NCBI GenBank assembly: GCA_025358195.1
Contig: JANYKP010000059.1
Span: 1-36,046 of the forward strand
DNA length: 36,046 nucleotides
Direction: 5' to 3'
From: Cyclobacteriaceae bacterium
GTDB lineage: Bacteria > Bacteroidota > Bacteroidia > Cytophagales > Cyclobacteriaceae
A program made the translations under genes and the position numbers. This document shows, piece after piece, positions 7,055 to 15,742 of the stretch; the first letter of the stretch is position 1; each line of letters begins with the position of its first letter. The notes under the pieces were generated by a model. It made no database searches, was not told the DNA's origin, and was given only the letters and a program-made list of their open reading frames with translations.

Positions 7055-8836
7055 CTAAGGCATCTGCTTTATTTTTTCTGCCAACGCTGAACTAACAAAC
7101 TTCTCCAGCTCAGACCGGTCAGCTTCTTTTATCTTTTTGATGGACTTGAAGTGGGCCAGCAATGCATTGGCTTTTGACTTGCCAATGCCCTTGATATTTT
7201 CAAGTTCGGTGGTAAAAACGGATTGGCTTCTTTTCTTTCTGTGAAAGGTAATAGCGAAACGGTGGGCCTCGTCGCGGATGTGTTGTATGAGTAAAAGGCT
7301 TCTGGACTTTTTATTAATATGTAATGGAAGGGGATCTTCCGGGTAGTAAATCTCCTCCAGTTTCTTGGCAATGCCAATAATGGGCACCTGACCATAAATT
7401 GCTAACTCCTGTAACGCCTCGACCGCGCTGCTGAGTTGACCCTTCCCACCATCTACGATTATCAAATTTGGAAGCTCACTGTTTTCTGCGAGAATTCTGT
7501 GATAGCGACGGCCAACAATCTCTTTCATGGATGCAAAATCATCCGGACCCTCGACGGTTTTAATATTGAAGTGACGGTAACCGCTTTTGTCAGGCTTACC
7601 ATCTGCAAAGCGCACCATGGATGCCACCGGGTTCGTTCCTCCCAAATTCGAATTATCAAAGCATTCAATAATTCTTGGAAGTTTTTTTAATTGTAAGTCC
7701 TTCTGGAGGCCCTGCAGAACTTCGATATTTTTTATTTTGGTTTCTTCCTTGGCGATTTCTTTTTTGGCCTTCAGGAACAGAGCATTTTTCAAGGATAAGT
7801 CCACCAATTTTTTCTTGTCGCCAATCTGCGGAACAATATTTTCAATGAATTCGTCAGTAACCAACAGGGGTTTATTGCTAAAAATAGTGGAGTGACGGCT
7901 GTTGGTTTCCATGCGGAGTTGGTGCGCTACGATTGTAAGTATTTCCTCATCCGATTCTTCCAGTTTCTTTTTGACTTCCACATTTTTGGAGAACACAATA
8001 GCACCTTCTCTAATTTGTAAAAAATTAATAAAGGCATCCGATGGCGAACTTGTAATTGTGATGACATCAATGTCGGTGAGCTTTCGATTGACAACCAATG
8101 ATTTTGACTGAAATTTCTCCAGCAAATTTAATTTATGCTTAAATAGTGCTGCCCGTTCGAATTCCATTGCCTCCGATGCCCACTTCATGTTTTCTTCAAA
8201 GTAGTTTTCGACAATGCTGAGATTGCCTTTAAGAATGCTCCTGGCCAGCGCGATTTCTTCCAGGTAGGGGCCTTCCTCCTGTAACCCTTCACAAGGACCC
8301 TTGCAGTTACCCAAATGATATTCAAGACAAACCTTGAATTTTTTCTTTGCAATATTCTCTTCAGAAAGAAGCAGGTTGCACGTCCTGATGGAATATAATT
8401 TTCGAACGAGTTCTAAAACACTTTTCATCGATGCAACACTGGTGTAGGGTCCAAAATATTCACCCTGCCGAGGAATGTATTTGCGTGTGTAAATGATTCT
8501 TGGAAAGCGCTCCTTTAAAATGCAGAGGTATGGAAAAGTTTTATCGTCCTTCAGTAAGATATTATACCTGGGCTGATTCTCTTTGATGAAATTGTTCTCG
8601 AGGAGCAAAGCATCGAACTCAGTATTGGCAAGTGTAAATTCGATTTTTCGGATTTCCGAAACGAGCTTTTCCGTCTTCCGATTGTATTGTGATTGCTTTA
8701 CAAAATAGCTGCTGACACGCTTCCTGAGGCTCTTCGCCTTGCCCACATAAATCAATGACTCCCCCTTGTCATAAAACCGGTAAATACCCGGAGAATCCGG
8801 CAGCGATGCTACTTTTTCTTTCAGCACATCGGTCAT
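7055..8836 (-). CDS. uvrC: excinuclease ABC subunit C
   Basis: 593 aa, the full length of UvrC, which makes both incisions in nucleotide excision repair. The GIY-YIG nuclease domain is at residues 15-95 (PGIYRFYD, LIYVGKAKSLRKRV, with the catalytic Glu in FIKENQPRYN). A Cys-containing segment near 160-185 and a UvrB-binding (UVR) region near 200-240 follow. The C-terminal RNase H-like endonuclease lies near 385-520 (ECFDNSNLGGTNPVASMV, LIIVDGGKGQ, RDEAHRFA). A helix-hairpin-helix is near 545-590 (LENIKGIGKSKANALLAHF). It is the last gene of a minus-strand operon: the PBP stop is only 3 nt upstream of its ATG. A repair gene in this position is probably a co-transcription convenience. Confidence 0.97.
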   Translation of the reverse strand: MTDVLKEKVASLPDSPGIYRFYDKGESLIYVGKAKSLRKRVSSYFVKQSQYNRKTEKLVSEIRKIEFTLANTEFDALLLENNFIKENQPRYNILLKDDKTFPYLCILKERFPRIIYTRKYIPRQGEYFGPYTSVASMKSVLELVRKLYSIRTCNLLLSEENIAKKKFKVCLEYHLGNCKGPCEGLQEEGPYLEEIALARSILKGNLSIVENYFEENMKWASEAMEFERAALFKHKLNLLEKFQSKSLVVNRKLTDIDVITITSSPSDAFINFLQIREGAIVFSKNVEVKKKLEESDEEILTIVAHQLRMETNSRHSTIFSNKPLLVTDEFIENIVPQIGDKKKLVDLSLKNALFLKAKKEIAKEETKIKNIEVLQGLQKDLQLKKLPRIIECFDNSNLGGTNPVASMVRFADGKPDKSGYRHFNIKTVEGPDDFASMKEIVGRRYHRILAENSELPNLIIVDGGKGQLSSAVEALQELAIYGQVPIIGIAKKLEEIYYPEDPLPLHINKKSRSLLLIQHIRDEAHRFAITFHRKKRSQSVFTTELENIKGIGKSKANALLAHFKSIKKIKEADRSELEKFVSSALAEKIKQMP

Positions 8837-8839
8837 GGA

Positions 8840-11173
8840 TTAATTATTGATATCCCAGGGTTTTTGATTCAACTTCGTGGAGTCCGTCTGCTGGAATCGG
8901 GAGCAATCCAGTGATATATCCACTCCGGACGGCGGAACTTTAAATTTCCCCTTGGTAATGCCGGTAGTTAGGTCGAGATACGTCTTGGTCATGTATTTTT
9001 TCCAAATGGGCCCTGCCGTGCGTCCGCCCTGTCCAAATACCCACGATGGGAAATGGATGCTGCGCTCATCGCCACCCACCCAAACACCTGTGACGAGGTC
9101 GTGGGTAACACCGATGTACCAACCATCCGAAGCCTGGTTGGTTGTGCCGGTTTTTCCACCTATTTCATTGTCTTTTCGGAGGTCAGCAGTCATCCAGCTT
9201 GAAGTTCCATAGTCTTCTTCCACGCCGCCTCTCAACATGTAAATCATTTTGTAGGCCGTTTGGTCGCTGATGGCCTGTATTGTTTTCGGAACAAAATTTT
9301 CGATCACGTTCCCATTCTTGTCTTCAATGCGGGTGATATAAAATGGTTCTGTATGGATGCCGTTATTGACAAACGTACTATACGCCCCGACGATTTCATA
9401 CAAGGATACATCACTGACACCCAGACAAAGCGAGGGAACGGCATCAAGTTTACTCTCGATTCCAACCCTGTGGGCAAACTCCACTACATTCTCCTCACCC
9501 AGCGCCTTCATCATTTGCGCGGTAATGGAATTAACGGACCGCGCCATCGCCTGGCGGATTGTCATTTTCTCTCCATTTCCCCTTTTCCCGTCGAAATTAG
9601 GCGGATACCATACAGTGCCCGATACCTTAAAACTTGGTGAGATGTCTTCCAGGACATAGCAAGGAGAATACCCCGACTCCATAGCAAGACCGTAGACAAA
9701 TGGCTTGAACGTAGAACCGGGCTGTCGTTTGCCCTGCTTGACGTGATCGTATTTGAAATACTTATAGTTAAATCCACCTACCCAAGCTTTGATGTGGCCG
9801 GTGGTTGGATCCATTGACATCATACCGGTTTGCAAAAATCGTTTGTAGTATGCGAGTGAGTCCATGGAACTGAATAATGTGTCTCTTTCTCCGCGCCAAT
9901 CAAAAATCGTTACGGGTTTTTTGAGGTTAAGCATGATGCGTACGGAGTCAGACTTCTCTCCGTATTTTGCCACGAGGTTTTTATAAGCATCTGTCTGTTT
10001 AATGCGCAATTTTAAAAAACCGGGTATTTCTTTCCAATCTTCATCCACCCAGGGATTTCCGCCTTTCGTTTTCCACTGCTTTTCAAATTCTTTTTGAAGA
10101 AAGTTCATATGCTCTGCCACTGCTTCTTCGGCATATTTCTGTAAACGGCTGTCAATGGTTGTATAAATCCGCAGACCCGAGTTCCATAAATCAAGACCAC
10201 GCTGGGAGCAAAAATCCATAAGTTTTGTGGTAATGACTGTCCGGAAATACGTAGCGAGACCTTCATTCTGGTTTTGAATTTTAAAATTCAAGCCAAGGTC
10301 AAGGGCAGCAATCGAGTCGTACTTTTCGCGTGACGTGATTTTATAGTTGCCTTTGAAAACCTTTTTGAGAACTTCATTCCGTTTTTGCAAAGCGTTTTCA
10401 GGCCTTCTGACAGGGTTATAAAATGTTGGGTTTTGCAACATACCCACCAGCAGGGCCGACTCCTGCAAGTTGAGGCTGTCTGGGGGTTTGTTAAAATAGG
10501 TTTCGCTGGCAACTTTGATACCGTAACTGTTGCTGCTGAACTCTGCAGTATTCAGGTACATGGCAATGATTTCGGGTTTTGTGAAATTGCGTTCAAGGTT
10601 TACAGAAATGAGCCATTCTTTTGTCTTTTGAATGATACGTCTTGGATAACGGCCAAGTCTGGCCAGTGTGCCATCCAACGACCGATCCGGATTGCGGGTG
10701 TACAAGTTCTTAGCCAACTGTTGGGTAATGGTGCTGCCGCCACCTTGAGGACTTAGCGTAAGCAGCCCCCAGGCAACACGAAAATAGGATGGAAGGTCTA
10801 GTCCAGAGTGCTCATAAAACCGATGATCCTCCGAAAGCACCAAGGTATTCACCAGGTCACTTGAAAGTTCATCGAAATTGACCTGGCTTCTGTTGAATCT
10901 GAAATACCGGCCAAGTGAAACCCCGTCTGCAGATATTAATTCAGAAGAAAGATCGTTCTCAGGGTTCTCTACGTCAGCGAGACTGGGCATCCCCCCAAAA
11001 AGTCCAAAGAGATTCCAATCTACCGAATACACGTACAACGGCAAGCCCAGGATGAAACACAGGAATGCAATCCAGCTATATTTAATGACCTTGCGAAACC
11101 AGGGCCGCTGATGGTTCAGCAGATCACTGATTTTCTTTTTGATAGTGTCGGTCGAAGAAGCTGAGGTACTCAT
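8840..11173 (-). CDS. class A penicillin-binding protein 1A (bifunctional transglycosylase/transpeptidase)
   Basis: About 777 aa from the ATG at 11173. One transmembrane helix near residues 31-53 follows a short cytoplasmic tail. The glycosyltransferase (GT51) domain has EDHRFYEHSG and GGGSTITQQLAKNLYTR. The transpeptidase domain has the active serine in GSTFKPFVYG, the SVN motif in MARSVNSIT and KTG in IGGKTGTTNQ. It polymerises and crosslinks peptidoglycan from the inner membrane. An in-frame ATG at 11224 would add 17 residues and lengthen the overlap with the upstream sprE gene; even from 11173 the two genes overlap by 50 nt, so they are translated from one message. No Met lies between the chosen start and the membrane helix. 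All catalytic motifs look intact. Confidence 0.95.
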   Translation of the reverse strand: MSTSASSTDTIKKKISDLLNHQRPWFRKVIKYSWIAFLCFILGLPLYVYSVDWNLFGLFGGMPSLADVENPENDLSSELISADGVSLGRYFRFNRSQVNFDELSSDLVNTLVLSEDHRFYEHSGLDLPSYFRVAWGLLTLSPQGGGSTITQQLAKNLYTRNPDRSLDGTLARLGRYPRRIIQKTKEWLISVNLERNFTKPEIIAMYLNTAEFSSNSYGIKVASETYFNKPPDSLNLQESALLVGMLQNPTFYNPVRRPENALQKRNEVLKKVFKGNYKITSREKYDSIAALDLGLNFKIQNQNEGLATYFRTVITTKLMDFCSQRGLDLWNSGLRIYTTIDSRLQKYAEEAVAEHMNFLQKEFEKQWKTKGGNPWVDEDWKEIPGFLKLRIKQTDAYKNLVAKYGEKSDSVRIMLNLKKPVTIFDWRGERDTLFSSMDSLAYYKRFLQTGMMSMDPTTGHIKAWVGGFNYKYFKYDHVKQGKRQPGSTFKPFVYGLAMESGYSPCYVLEDISPSFKVSGTVWYPPNFDGKRGNGEKMTIRQAMARSVNSITAQMMKALGEENVVEFAHRVGIESKLDAVPSLCLGVSDVSLYEIVGAYSTFVNNGIHTEPFYITRIEDKNGNVIENFVPKTIQAISDQTAYKMIYMLRGGVEEDYGTSSWMTADLRKDNEIGGKTGTTNQASDGWYIGVTHDLVTGVWVGGDERSIHFPSWVFGQGGRTAGPIWKKYMTKTYLDLTTGITKGKFKVPPSGVDISLDCSRFQQTDSTKLNQKPWDINN

Positions 11174-13715
11174 CGAGAGCTTTGTTTCTGTAGAAGATAT
11201 TGAAATTATCTTTGGTAATAACAAAGTTATGGAAATTTAAGGTGGAAAAGGGCAGCCCTTTAGCCACTTGGTTGTCGAACCGGTTAAAATATTCCAATGC
11301 TTCCGTTTTGTTGCCCAGCATGCCGACGAACGTCAACACATACTGATCATTGAAAATAAGATTACTTGCCTCGAGCTTTTTACTCCTATAAAACAGCAGA
11401 TTGAATTTCTCCACTGCAGTAGCCATCGCAGTGCTAGCCTTATCCTGGATGCGATGGACAATTACGAAATAGTGTGGTTCTTCAAAAGAAGCAACAAACC
11501 TTATCCCTTTTGAACGTTCTGTTTTTTCAATAAACGTCTTGGAGCTTGCCAGCAATGTTTCTGCGTAGGTATGCACAAGAGCATCTGGATATTTTTTGAT
11601 AAACTCCCCAAGCTCATATTGATATCGGGTGACATCTTCGGTTTTACCCGTGATTAGAATTTGGAGTAAATCCAGTTGAGGCGTAAACGAAGTTTCGCCG
11701 ATGTCCTTTGCCAACTTTATTTTTTCCTGTGTTCCCCTCAAATTGTTTCGCTGAAATTCGGCGTAGGCCTCTTTGTAGATTATTTTCTGTTTTTCCGCTG
11801 CTACACTAGTTTCCTTTAGATAGTCCGGATTAAGCAATATTTTGGTATAGGTGGAATTGGGAAATTCATCTTTCAGATTTTGTGCAAGAATGTCTGCCTG
11901 TCTGTCACCTTTCTCTTTATGAATCAGGTATAGTTTGTAGAGCACTTCCGGTTTGAATGAAGATGTTGGAAAGCGGGCGAGTAGTTTTTCATAAGAACCA
12001 GCAGCATTTTCCTTTTCTGCCAATTGAAAGTAGTAAAGATCACCAAGCTTAAAGTAAGCTTCTTCAATTTTTAGCAATGATTCGGTTTTCTGTTTCTCAG
12101 TTTTTGGAAGCTGAGCAAAGAGTTTAGCGGCCGCATCTTCCGCCGGACTTACTTTTTGTTGGCCCCCAACAGTTGCCTTGGCAATAATGCTGTTGGGCGC
12201 AGTTTCAACAGGTGCAGATATACCTGTCAGGGGCACGGCGGACCGGGAGGATCTTCGCCAGTTATCCTCCAGTGGAATCTCGCTCCAGATGCGCTTAAAT
12301 TCATTCTGGCCTGAGGATACAGCAGATGCGTTACCAAAGTACCAATCGTTGGTGCTGTTGGACTCTGTTTGGAAAAAGGAGCTATTCTGATTGTTACCGG
12401 TATTACCGTTATCCGATTTCTTTTTTTTCTTTTTCCGGGCATCGGTACTTTTTTCTTTGGCGGCAAACACTGAATCAACATGTGCGCGGAGGGAAGCGGA
12501 GTCCAGGGAGGCCATCATCAACAAACTGTCCTGCCATTGAATGGTCTCCGTGTATTTTACAAATTCACCCAACACTTCATGTCGTTTTTTGATAGCATCA
12601 TAATTTTCAAATTCCTTCGGCAACGCGCTGATCGCGCTGTCGTAGTACGACTTCGCCAGCGAAAAGCGTTTAAGTGAATCAAAATACAATTGTCCGACGC
12701 GGAGAAAGGCATTGCCTTGTATGCGCTTGTTTTTGCCAGCATGCGCCGATGATTTATATTGGTCAATTGCCTCGGTAACATTCCCTTGCTTTCGCTCAAA
12801 TTCCCCCAACTCGAAATAAATCTTATCTCTGAATTCGTAATTCTTGGCGTCTGTTAATAATTTTTCAAACTGCTTTCGAACAGCTCGTACATTACGGGAG
12901 TTATCAAGTCTGGCTACTTGCGCCATGTTAAGTCGCGCGTAAAAATCAATCTCGTACTCAGGATTGGTAGTGAGGCATTTCTTATAGTAGTTATAAGCTT
13001 CCGAGCTGAAGCCGAGTTTTTGATACACCTGGCCGATGATAAAGTAAATTCTCCCTTTCCGGTCAGCACGGGTGAGGAGAGAATCCGCTTTGGTAAGACT
13101 CCTTACCATGTTGTCATAATCAGATTTTATTTGATAGTAGTAGGCCTGTTCCAGATAAAGGTTTTTTGCGTTGGTTCTGTTAAGTTTTTCTTTTTCTAAA
13201 AAATGGAAAGCTTCTTCTGCTTTTTCAAATTCGTTTTGCTCAGTAAACGTCCGAATCAAATGCACCAACGCCTGGTGACGCAAGTTAGGATCATGGCTTT
13301 TTGTGTTGACATATTTAAATGTCTGGACGGCATTTGCGAAATCGCAATCGTATAAGCGTGCCAAGCCCACCAACAAGTAGTTGTCATCTACCCAGCGGCT
13401 GTTAGGGTGTCGCTGGATGGAAATGGAGGCCATCTTAATAATTTCTTCAGTGTCTTTACGATAGCTTTTTGCCATCGTAGTATCCAACTTGGGGTACAGC
13501 CGGAGAATTTGATTGGGGTTATCATCCAGACTTTTAAGAATTACTTTCTCTACCGCCCGGGTTTTCTCCTTGGCATAGAAATATCCATTGAAACGGGCCG
13601 TTGTATTGTGGAACAGGTCACCAACAATGGTGTTTTGATTGGAAGAACAACCCCACCACAGGGTAGCCTGAAGGCAAAGAAATGACCACAAAAATATCCT
13701 CCAAAAGACCTTCAT
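11124..13715 (-). CDS. sprE: T9SS lipoprotein SprE/PorW (TPR protein)
   Basis: 863 aa. A signal peptide ends in WWGC, giving a lipidated Cys23. The mature protein starts with a conserved NTTARFNGYFYAKE block, followed by many TPR-like helical repeats (about 50-400). Then comes a low-complexity Lys/Asn-rich linker with a WYFGN...F...W...DNWR motif (about 450-490), which is the hallmark of the PorW/SprE family, and a second TPR region. PorW is reported to connect the PorK/PorN ring to the outer-membrane translocon, and SprE is needed for gliding and chitinase secretion. Finding it about 4 kb from gldN joins two parts of the same machine. It opens a minus-strand operon with PBP1A and uvrC, overlapping the PBP gene. 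A TACGTTTG box lies 17 nt upstream of the start. Confidence 0.9.
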   Translation of the reverse strand: MKVFWRIFLWSFLCLQATLWWGCSSNQNTIVGDLFHNTTARFNGYFYAKEKTRAVEKVILKSLDDNPNQILRLYPKLDTTMAKSYRKDTEEIIKMASISIQRHPNSRWVDDNYLLVGLARLYDCDFANAVQTFKYVNTKSHDPNLRHQALVHLIRTFTEQNEFEKAEEAFHFLEKEKLNRTNAKNLYLEQAYYYQIKSDYDNMVRSLTKADSLLTRADRKGRIYFIIGQVYQKLGFSSEAYNYYKKCLTTNPEYEIDFYARLNMAQVARLDNSRNVRAVRKQFEKLLTDAKNYEFRDKIYFELGEFERKQGNVTEAIDQYKSSAHAGKNKRIQGNAFLRVGQLYFDSLKRFSLAKSYYDSAISALPKEFENYDAIKKRHEVLGEFVKYTETIQWQDSLLMMASLDSASLRAHVDSVFAAKEKSTDARKKKKKKSDNGNTGNNQNSSFFQTESNSTNDWYFGNASAVSSGQNEFKRIWSEIPLEDNWRRSSRSAVPLTGISAPVETAPNSIIAKATVGGQQKVSPAEDAAAKLFAQLPKTEKQKTESLLKIEEAYFKLGDLYYFQLAEKENAAGSYEKLLARFPTSSFKPEVLYKLYLIHKEKGDRQADILAQNLKDEFPNSTYTKILLNPDYLKETSVAAEKQKIIYKEAYAEFQRNNLRGTQEKIKLAKDIGETSFTPQLDLLQILITGKTEDVTRYQYELGEFIKKYPDALVHTYAETLLASSKTFIEKTERSKGIRFVASFEEPHYFVIVHRIQDKASTAMATAVEKFNLLFYRSKKLEASNLIFNDQYVLTFVGMLGNKTEALEYFNRFDNQVAKGLPFSTLNFHNFVITKDNFNIFYRNKALDEYLSFFDRHYQKENQ

Positions 13716-13731
13716 GAATCGGTTTGAGCTA

Positions 13732-13739
13732 CAAACGTA
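13732..13739 (-). promoter_or_regulatory. candidate -7 box for sprE
   Basis: Read on the minus strand this is TACGTTTG, an exact TAnnTTTG match, ending 17 nt before the sprE ATG. That spacing resembles the yajC and ytxH boxes in this window. No clear TTTG -33 element is seen at 17-21 nt. The 88-nt gap is shared with the divergent M23 peptidase gene. Confidence 0.5.
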
Positions 13740-13803
13740 AAAAACACATTTTCAATATTATAATCGCCCGGAATATCTAATTTTACTAATATTTTCGCTG
13801 CTT

Positions 13804-14673
13804 TTGAAGCCAAAAAAGACCCTATCGGAGAGATTTAACACACCCTACCAGATGGTGATCCGTAACGAGGACAACCTGGAGGAGCGATCGCGCTTTGGCT
13901 TTACCTATGCAAAGTTGCTGGTTTTTACGATTGTCCTGTTCATTATCATGTTTGTAGGCAGTCTTTATTTGGCGCAAACCCTTTTATCCCGATGGTTTGA
14001 TCCGCGTTTTGCGCAACGCGAAACGATCAAGAAGCTGGATCAGCTTGCCTTCAAAGTAGACTCGTTGGCGATGGAAGAAGAGAACAAGGACAAGTTCATT
14101 CAAAATTTCAAACGGGTCTTTAACGGCGACACAACCAATAGTAATTTTATTGATCCGGCAGCGGCCCTGAAAGGACAAGACAAGCCAATCAAGCCGGTGA
14201 GCAGCATGAAACTTGCACCAACGGATTCCCAATTCAGAAAGGATTTTGAACAGTCAGAGCTTTCGTTGATAACGCTCACCAGCAGTAAGTACCGGGAATT
14301 GCAGGAAACATTTTTTTTTACACCGATCACTGGCTTTATTTCAGATCGCTACGATGTAAAGAAGGGCCACTATGGAGTTGACATTGTAGCCAAAACGAAC
14401 GAGCCAGTCAAATGCATCGCTGATGGTACAGTGATCCTGTCTTCCTGGACACAGGATGCCGGCTACGTGATTGCTATCCAGCACCGGGGCAACCTGATAT
14501 CGGTGTTCAAACACAATGCTGAATTATTGAAAAAAGTTGGTAGTTTTGTCAACGCAGGTGAAATAATCTCTATTGTTGGCAACAGTGGCGAGATGACTGA
14601 TGGACCCCACCTTCACTTTGAACTTTGGTACAATGGCAACTCGCTTAATCCGGAAGAGTTTGTAACGTTTTAA
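13804..14673 (+). CDS. M23 family metallopeptidase, membrane-anchored
   Basis: 289 aa. A cytoplasmic tail of about 30 residues, one transmembrane helix near 33-56 and a predicted coiled coil near 75-100 lead to a C-terminal LytM/M23 domain (about 170-285). Zinc ligands are visible in HYGVD and in HLHFELW, with the expected GNSGEMTDGPH before the latter, so the enzyme looks catalytically intact and would cut peptidoglycan peptides. The start is TTG at 13804. The first ATG is 16 codons later but would cut off residues (SERFNTPYQ) that seem conserved in relatives. The next gene is a bactofilin after 11 nt. M23-bactofilin pairs are known in cell-shape systems such as Helicobacter Csd/CcmA, so the two probably act together. 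Confidence 0.9.
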   Translation: MKPKKTLSERFNTPYQMVIRNEDNLEERSRFGFTYAKLLVFTIVLFIIMFVGSLYLAQTLLSRWFDPRFAQRETIKKLDQLAFKVDSLAMEEENKDKFIQNFKRVFNGDTTNSNFIDPAAALKGQDKPIKPVSSMKLAPTDSQFRKDFEQSELSLITLTSSKYRELQETFFFTPITGFISDRYDVKKGHYGVDIVAKTNEPVKCIADGTVILSSWTQDAGYVIAIQHRGNLISVFKHNAELLKKVGSFVNAGEIISIVGNSGEMTDGPHLHFELWYNGNSLNPEEFVTF

Positions 14674-14684
14674 AATCTGAAGTC

Positions 14685-15113
14685 ATGTTTACAACAAAGG
14701 AGGAAAAAAAAGCGGCTGAAGAGATCAGCAATTCCAGCAATGTGATTGGTAAAGGCACTATACTGGAAGGGAACATTGAAACCTTCGGCAACATTCGCAT
14801 TGAAGGACGTATCAATGGCAACATCAAATCAAAATCTAAAATTGTTTTGGGCCACTCGAGTCATATCGATGGGAACGTCACTGCTCAGAATGCCGATATC
14901 GAAGGAAGCGTAAAGGGCAAAATTGAAATATCAGAAATGCTGGTGCTCAAGGCCTCGGCAAACGTGCATGGTGACATTTCTACCGGTAAACTGGTTGTCG
15001 AGCCAGGCGCTGTTTTTAATGGCAGTTGCAAGATGGGTGCAGCGATCAAAGACATCAAGTCTGCAGAGAATAATGGAACAGGACCGCACGCCTACCGAGC
15101 CGAAGCCATCTGA
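14685..15113 (+). CDS. bactofilin family cytoskeletal protein
   Basis: 142 aa, dominated by a short-repeat right-handed beta-helix (about residues 20-115) with the DUF583 pattern: NVIGKGTILEGNIETFGN, IRIEGRINGNI, VLGHSSHIDGNV, IEGSVKGKIEI, HGDISTGKLVVEPGAVFNG. Flexible, charged tails flank the core. Bactofilins polymerise without nucleotide into filaments that scaffold envelope enzymes. It starts 11 nt after the M23 peptidase, its likely partner. Its 3' end overlaps the following atpZ gene by 41 nt in another frame, which ties expression of the shape module to the ATP synthase operon. Confidence 0.93.
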   Translation: MFTTKEEKKAAEEISNSSNVIGKGTILEGNIETFGNIRIEGRINGNIKSKSKIVLGHSSHIDGNVTAQNADIEGSVKGKIEISEMLVLKASANVHGDISTGKLVVEPGAVFNGSCKMGAAIKDIKSAENNGTGPHAYRAEAI

Positions 15114-15297
15114 TTCGTATCTCAAGTACAGTGGCTTTGCCCTTCAACTATTCGGGGGCATTGGTCTGGCAGCATGGGCAGGTTATCGTCTTGATGGCTA
15201 TCTTGGATTAACTTTTCCTGCATTTTTGTTATCCTTTGTGCTCATTGTGTTTGCAGGTATGTTGTACCTGATTTACAAGAGACTCAATAAAGAATAG
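15073..15297 (+). CDS. AtpZ/AtpI-type small ATP synthase assembly protein
   Basis: About 74 aa with two transmembrane helices (LQLFGGIGLAAWAGYRLDGY and FLLSFVLIVFAGMLYLIYK), the pattern of the AtpZ (F0F1-ATPase assembly, DUF AtpI-like) family. Such proteins are encoded at the head of ATP synthase operons and are linked to c-ring assembly or Mg/Ca handling. The ATG at 15073 lies inside the bactofilin gene. The longer frame upstream (from 14923) merely reads bactofilin sequence out of frame, so I take the short start. It is followed without a gap by the atpI-like gene. Confidence 0.8.
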   Translation: MEQDRTPTEPKPSDSYLKYSGFALQLFGGIGLAAWAGYRLDGYLGLTFPAFLLSFVLIVFAGMLYLIYKRLNKE

Positions 15298-15672
15298 TTG
15301 CTGCGGTTTATTATCATGACGCTTTTGCTGGCATTCCTGGTACTGGGATTCGTGCTGGCAGGTAGCGGCTTGGGATGGTTTACACATCCCTCATTTTTCA
15401 TTGAGATTATTATTTTTATTGCACTGTCGACTATTGCACTCTACTGGTTCACAACACGGAAGTTGAATCTGCAACCAGATGATTTTGTAAAAATATACCT
15501 GGGAGCCACGGTTCTGAGAATCCTTTTTTTTGGCGGCTTTATTTTCACGTTAATCGTGCTGGACAAGTTGGGCGCAAAGGAAAACGCCTTACTTTTTTTG
15601 GTGTGTTATTTCCTGTTTACAGCCCTGGAAGTAATGGTATTGTATCGTCAAATAAATGCAAGAAGGCCTTAA
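15298..15672 (+). CDS. AtpI-like membrane protein of the ATP synthase operon
   Basis: About 124 aa with four predicted membrane helices: near residues 3-23, 31-49, 68-91 and 97-116. There is little else to recognise. Its place between atpZ and atpB is that of AtpI, a chaperone for c-ring assembly, and short four-helix proteins of low conservation are usual there. The TTG at 15298 abuts the atpZ stop; the first ATG is at 15316. I favour TTG because the residues before the ATG (LRFII) continue the first helix and resemble other starts in the phylum, but this is not certain. A U-rich hairpin follows the stop. Confidence 0.7.
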   Translation: MLRFIIMTLLLAFLVLGFVLAGSGLGWFTHPSFFIEIIIFIALSTIALYWFTTRKLNLQPDDFVKIYLGATVLRILFFGGFIFTLIVLDKLGAKENALLFLVCYFLFTALEVMVLYRQINARRP

Positions 15673-15679
15673 AGGCTGG

Positions 15680-15709
15680 CCAAAAAGATCTTTAAAGATT
15701 TTTTTTTGG
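15680..15709 (+). terminator. inverted repeat with a 9-T run between atpI and atpB
   Basis: The palindrome ATCTTTAAAGAT (15688-15699) is extended by flanking A and T runs into an approximately 10-bp stem around TTAA, and the 3' side contains nine Ts. The T-run is partly inside the stem, so this is not a textbook terminator. It could reduce read-through from the bactofilin-atpI part into atpB. Confidence 0.4.
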
Positions 15710-15721
15710 TCGATTAATCAA

Positions 15722-15729
15722 TAGTTTTG
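15722..15729 (+). promoter_or_regulatory. candidate -7 box for atpB and downstream genes
   Basis: TAGTTTTG matches TAnnTTTG exactly. It ends 13 nt before the TTG and 19 nt before the GTG possible starts of atpB, a spacing like the other boxes in this window. The -33 TTTG is not at standard distance (a TTTG at 15705-15708 leaves only 13 nt). If real, the core Fo/F1 genes have their own promoter. Confidence 0.45.
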
Positions 15730-15742
15730 CGCACCATTTAAA

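Noticed and set aside
14923..15072. N-terminal extension of the atpZ frame to 14923
   Set aside because: The extension translates bactofilin sequence in the wrong frame; the two-helix AtpZ protein starts at the ATG at 15073.
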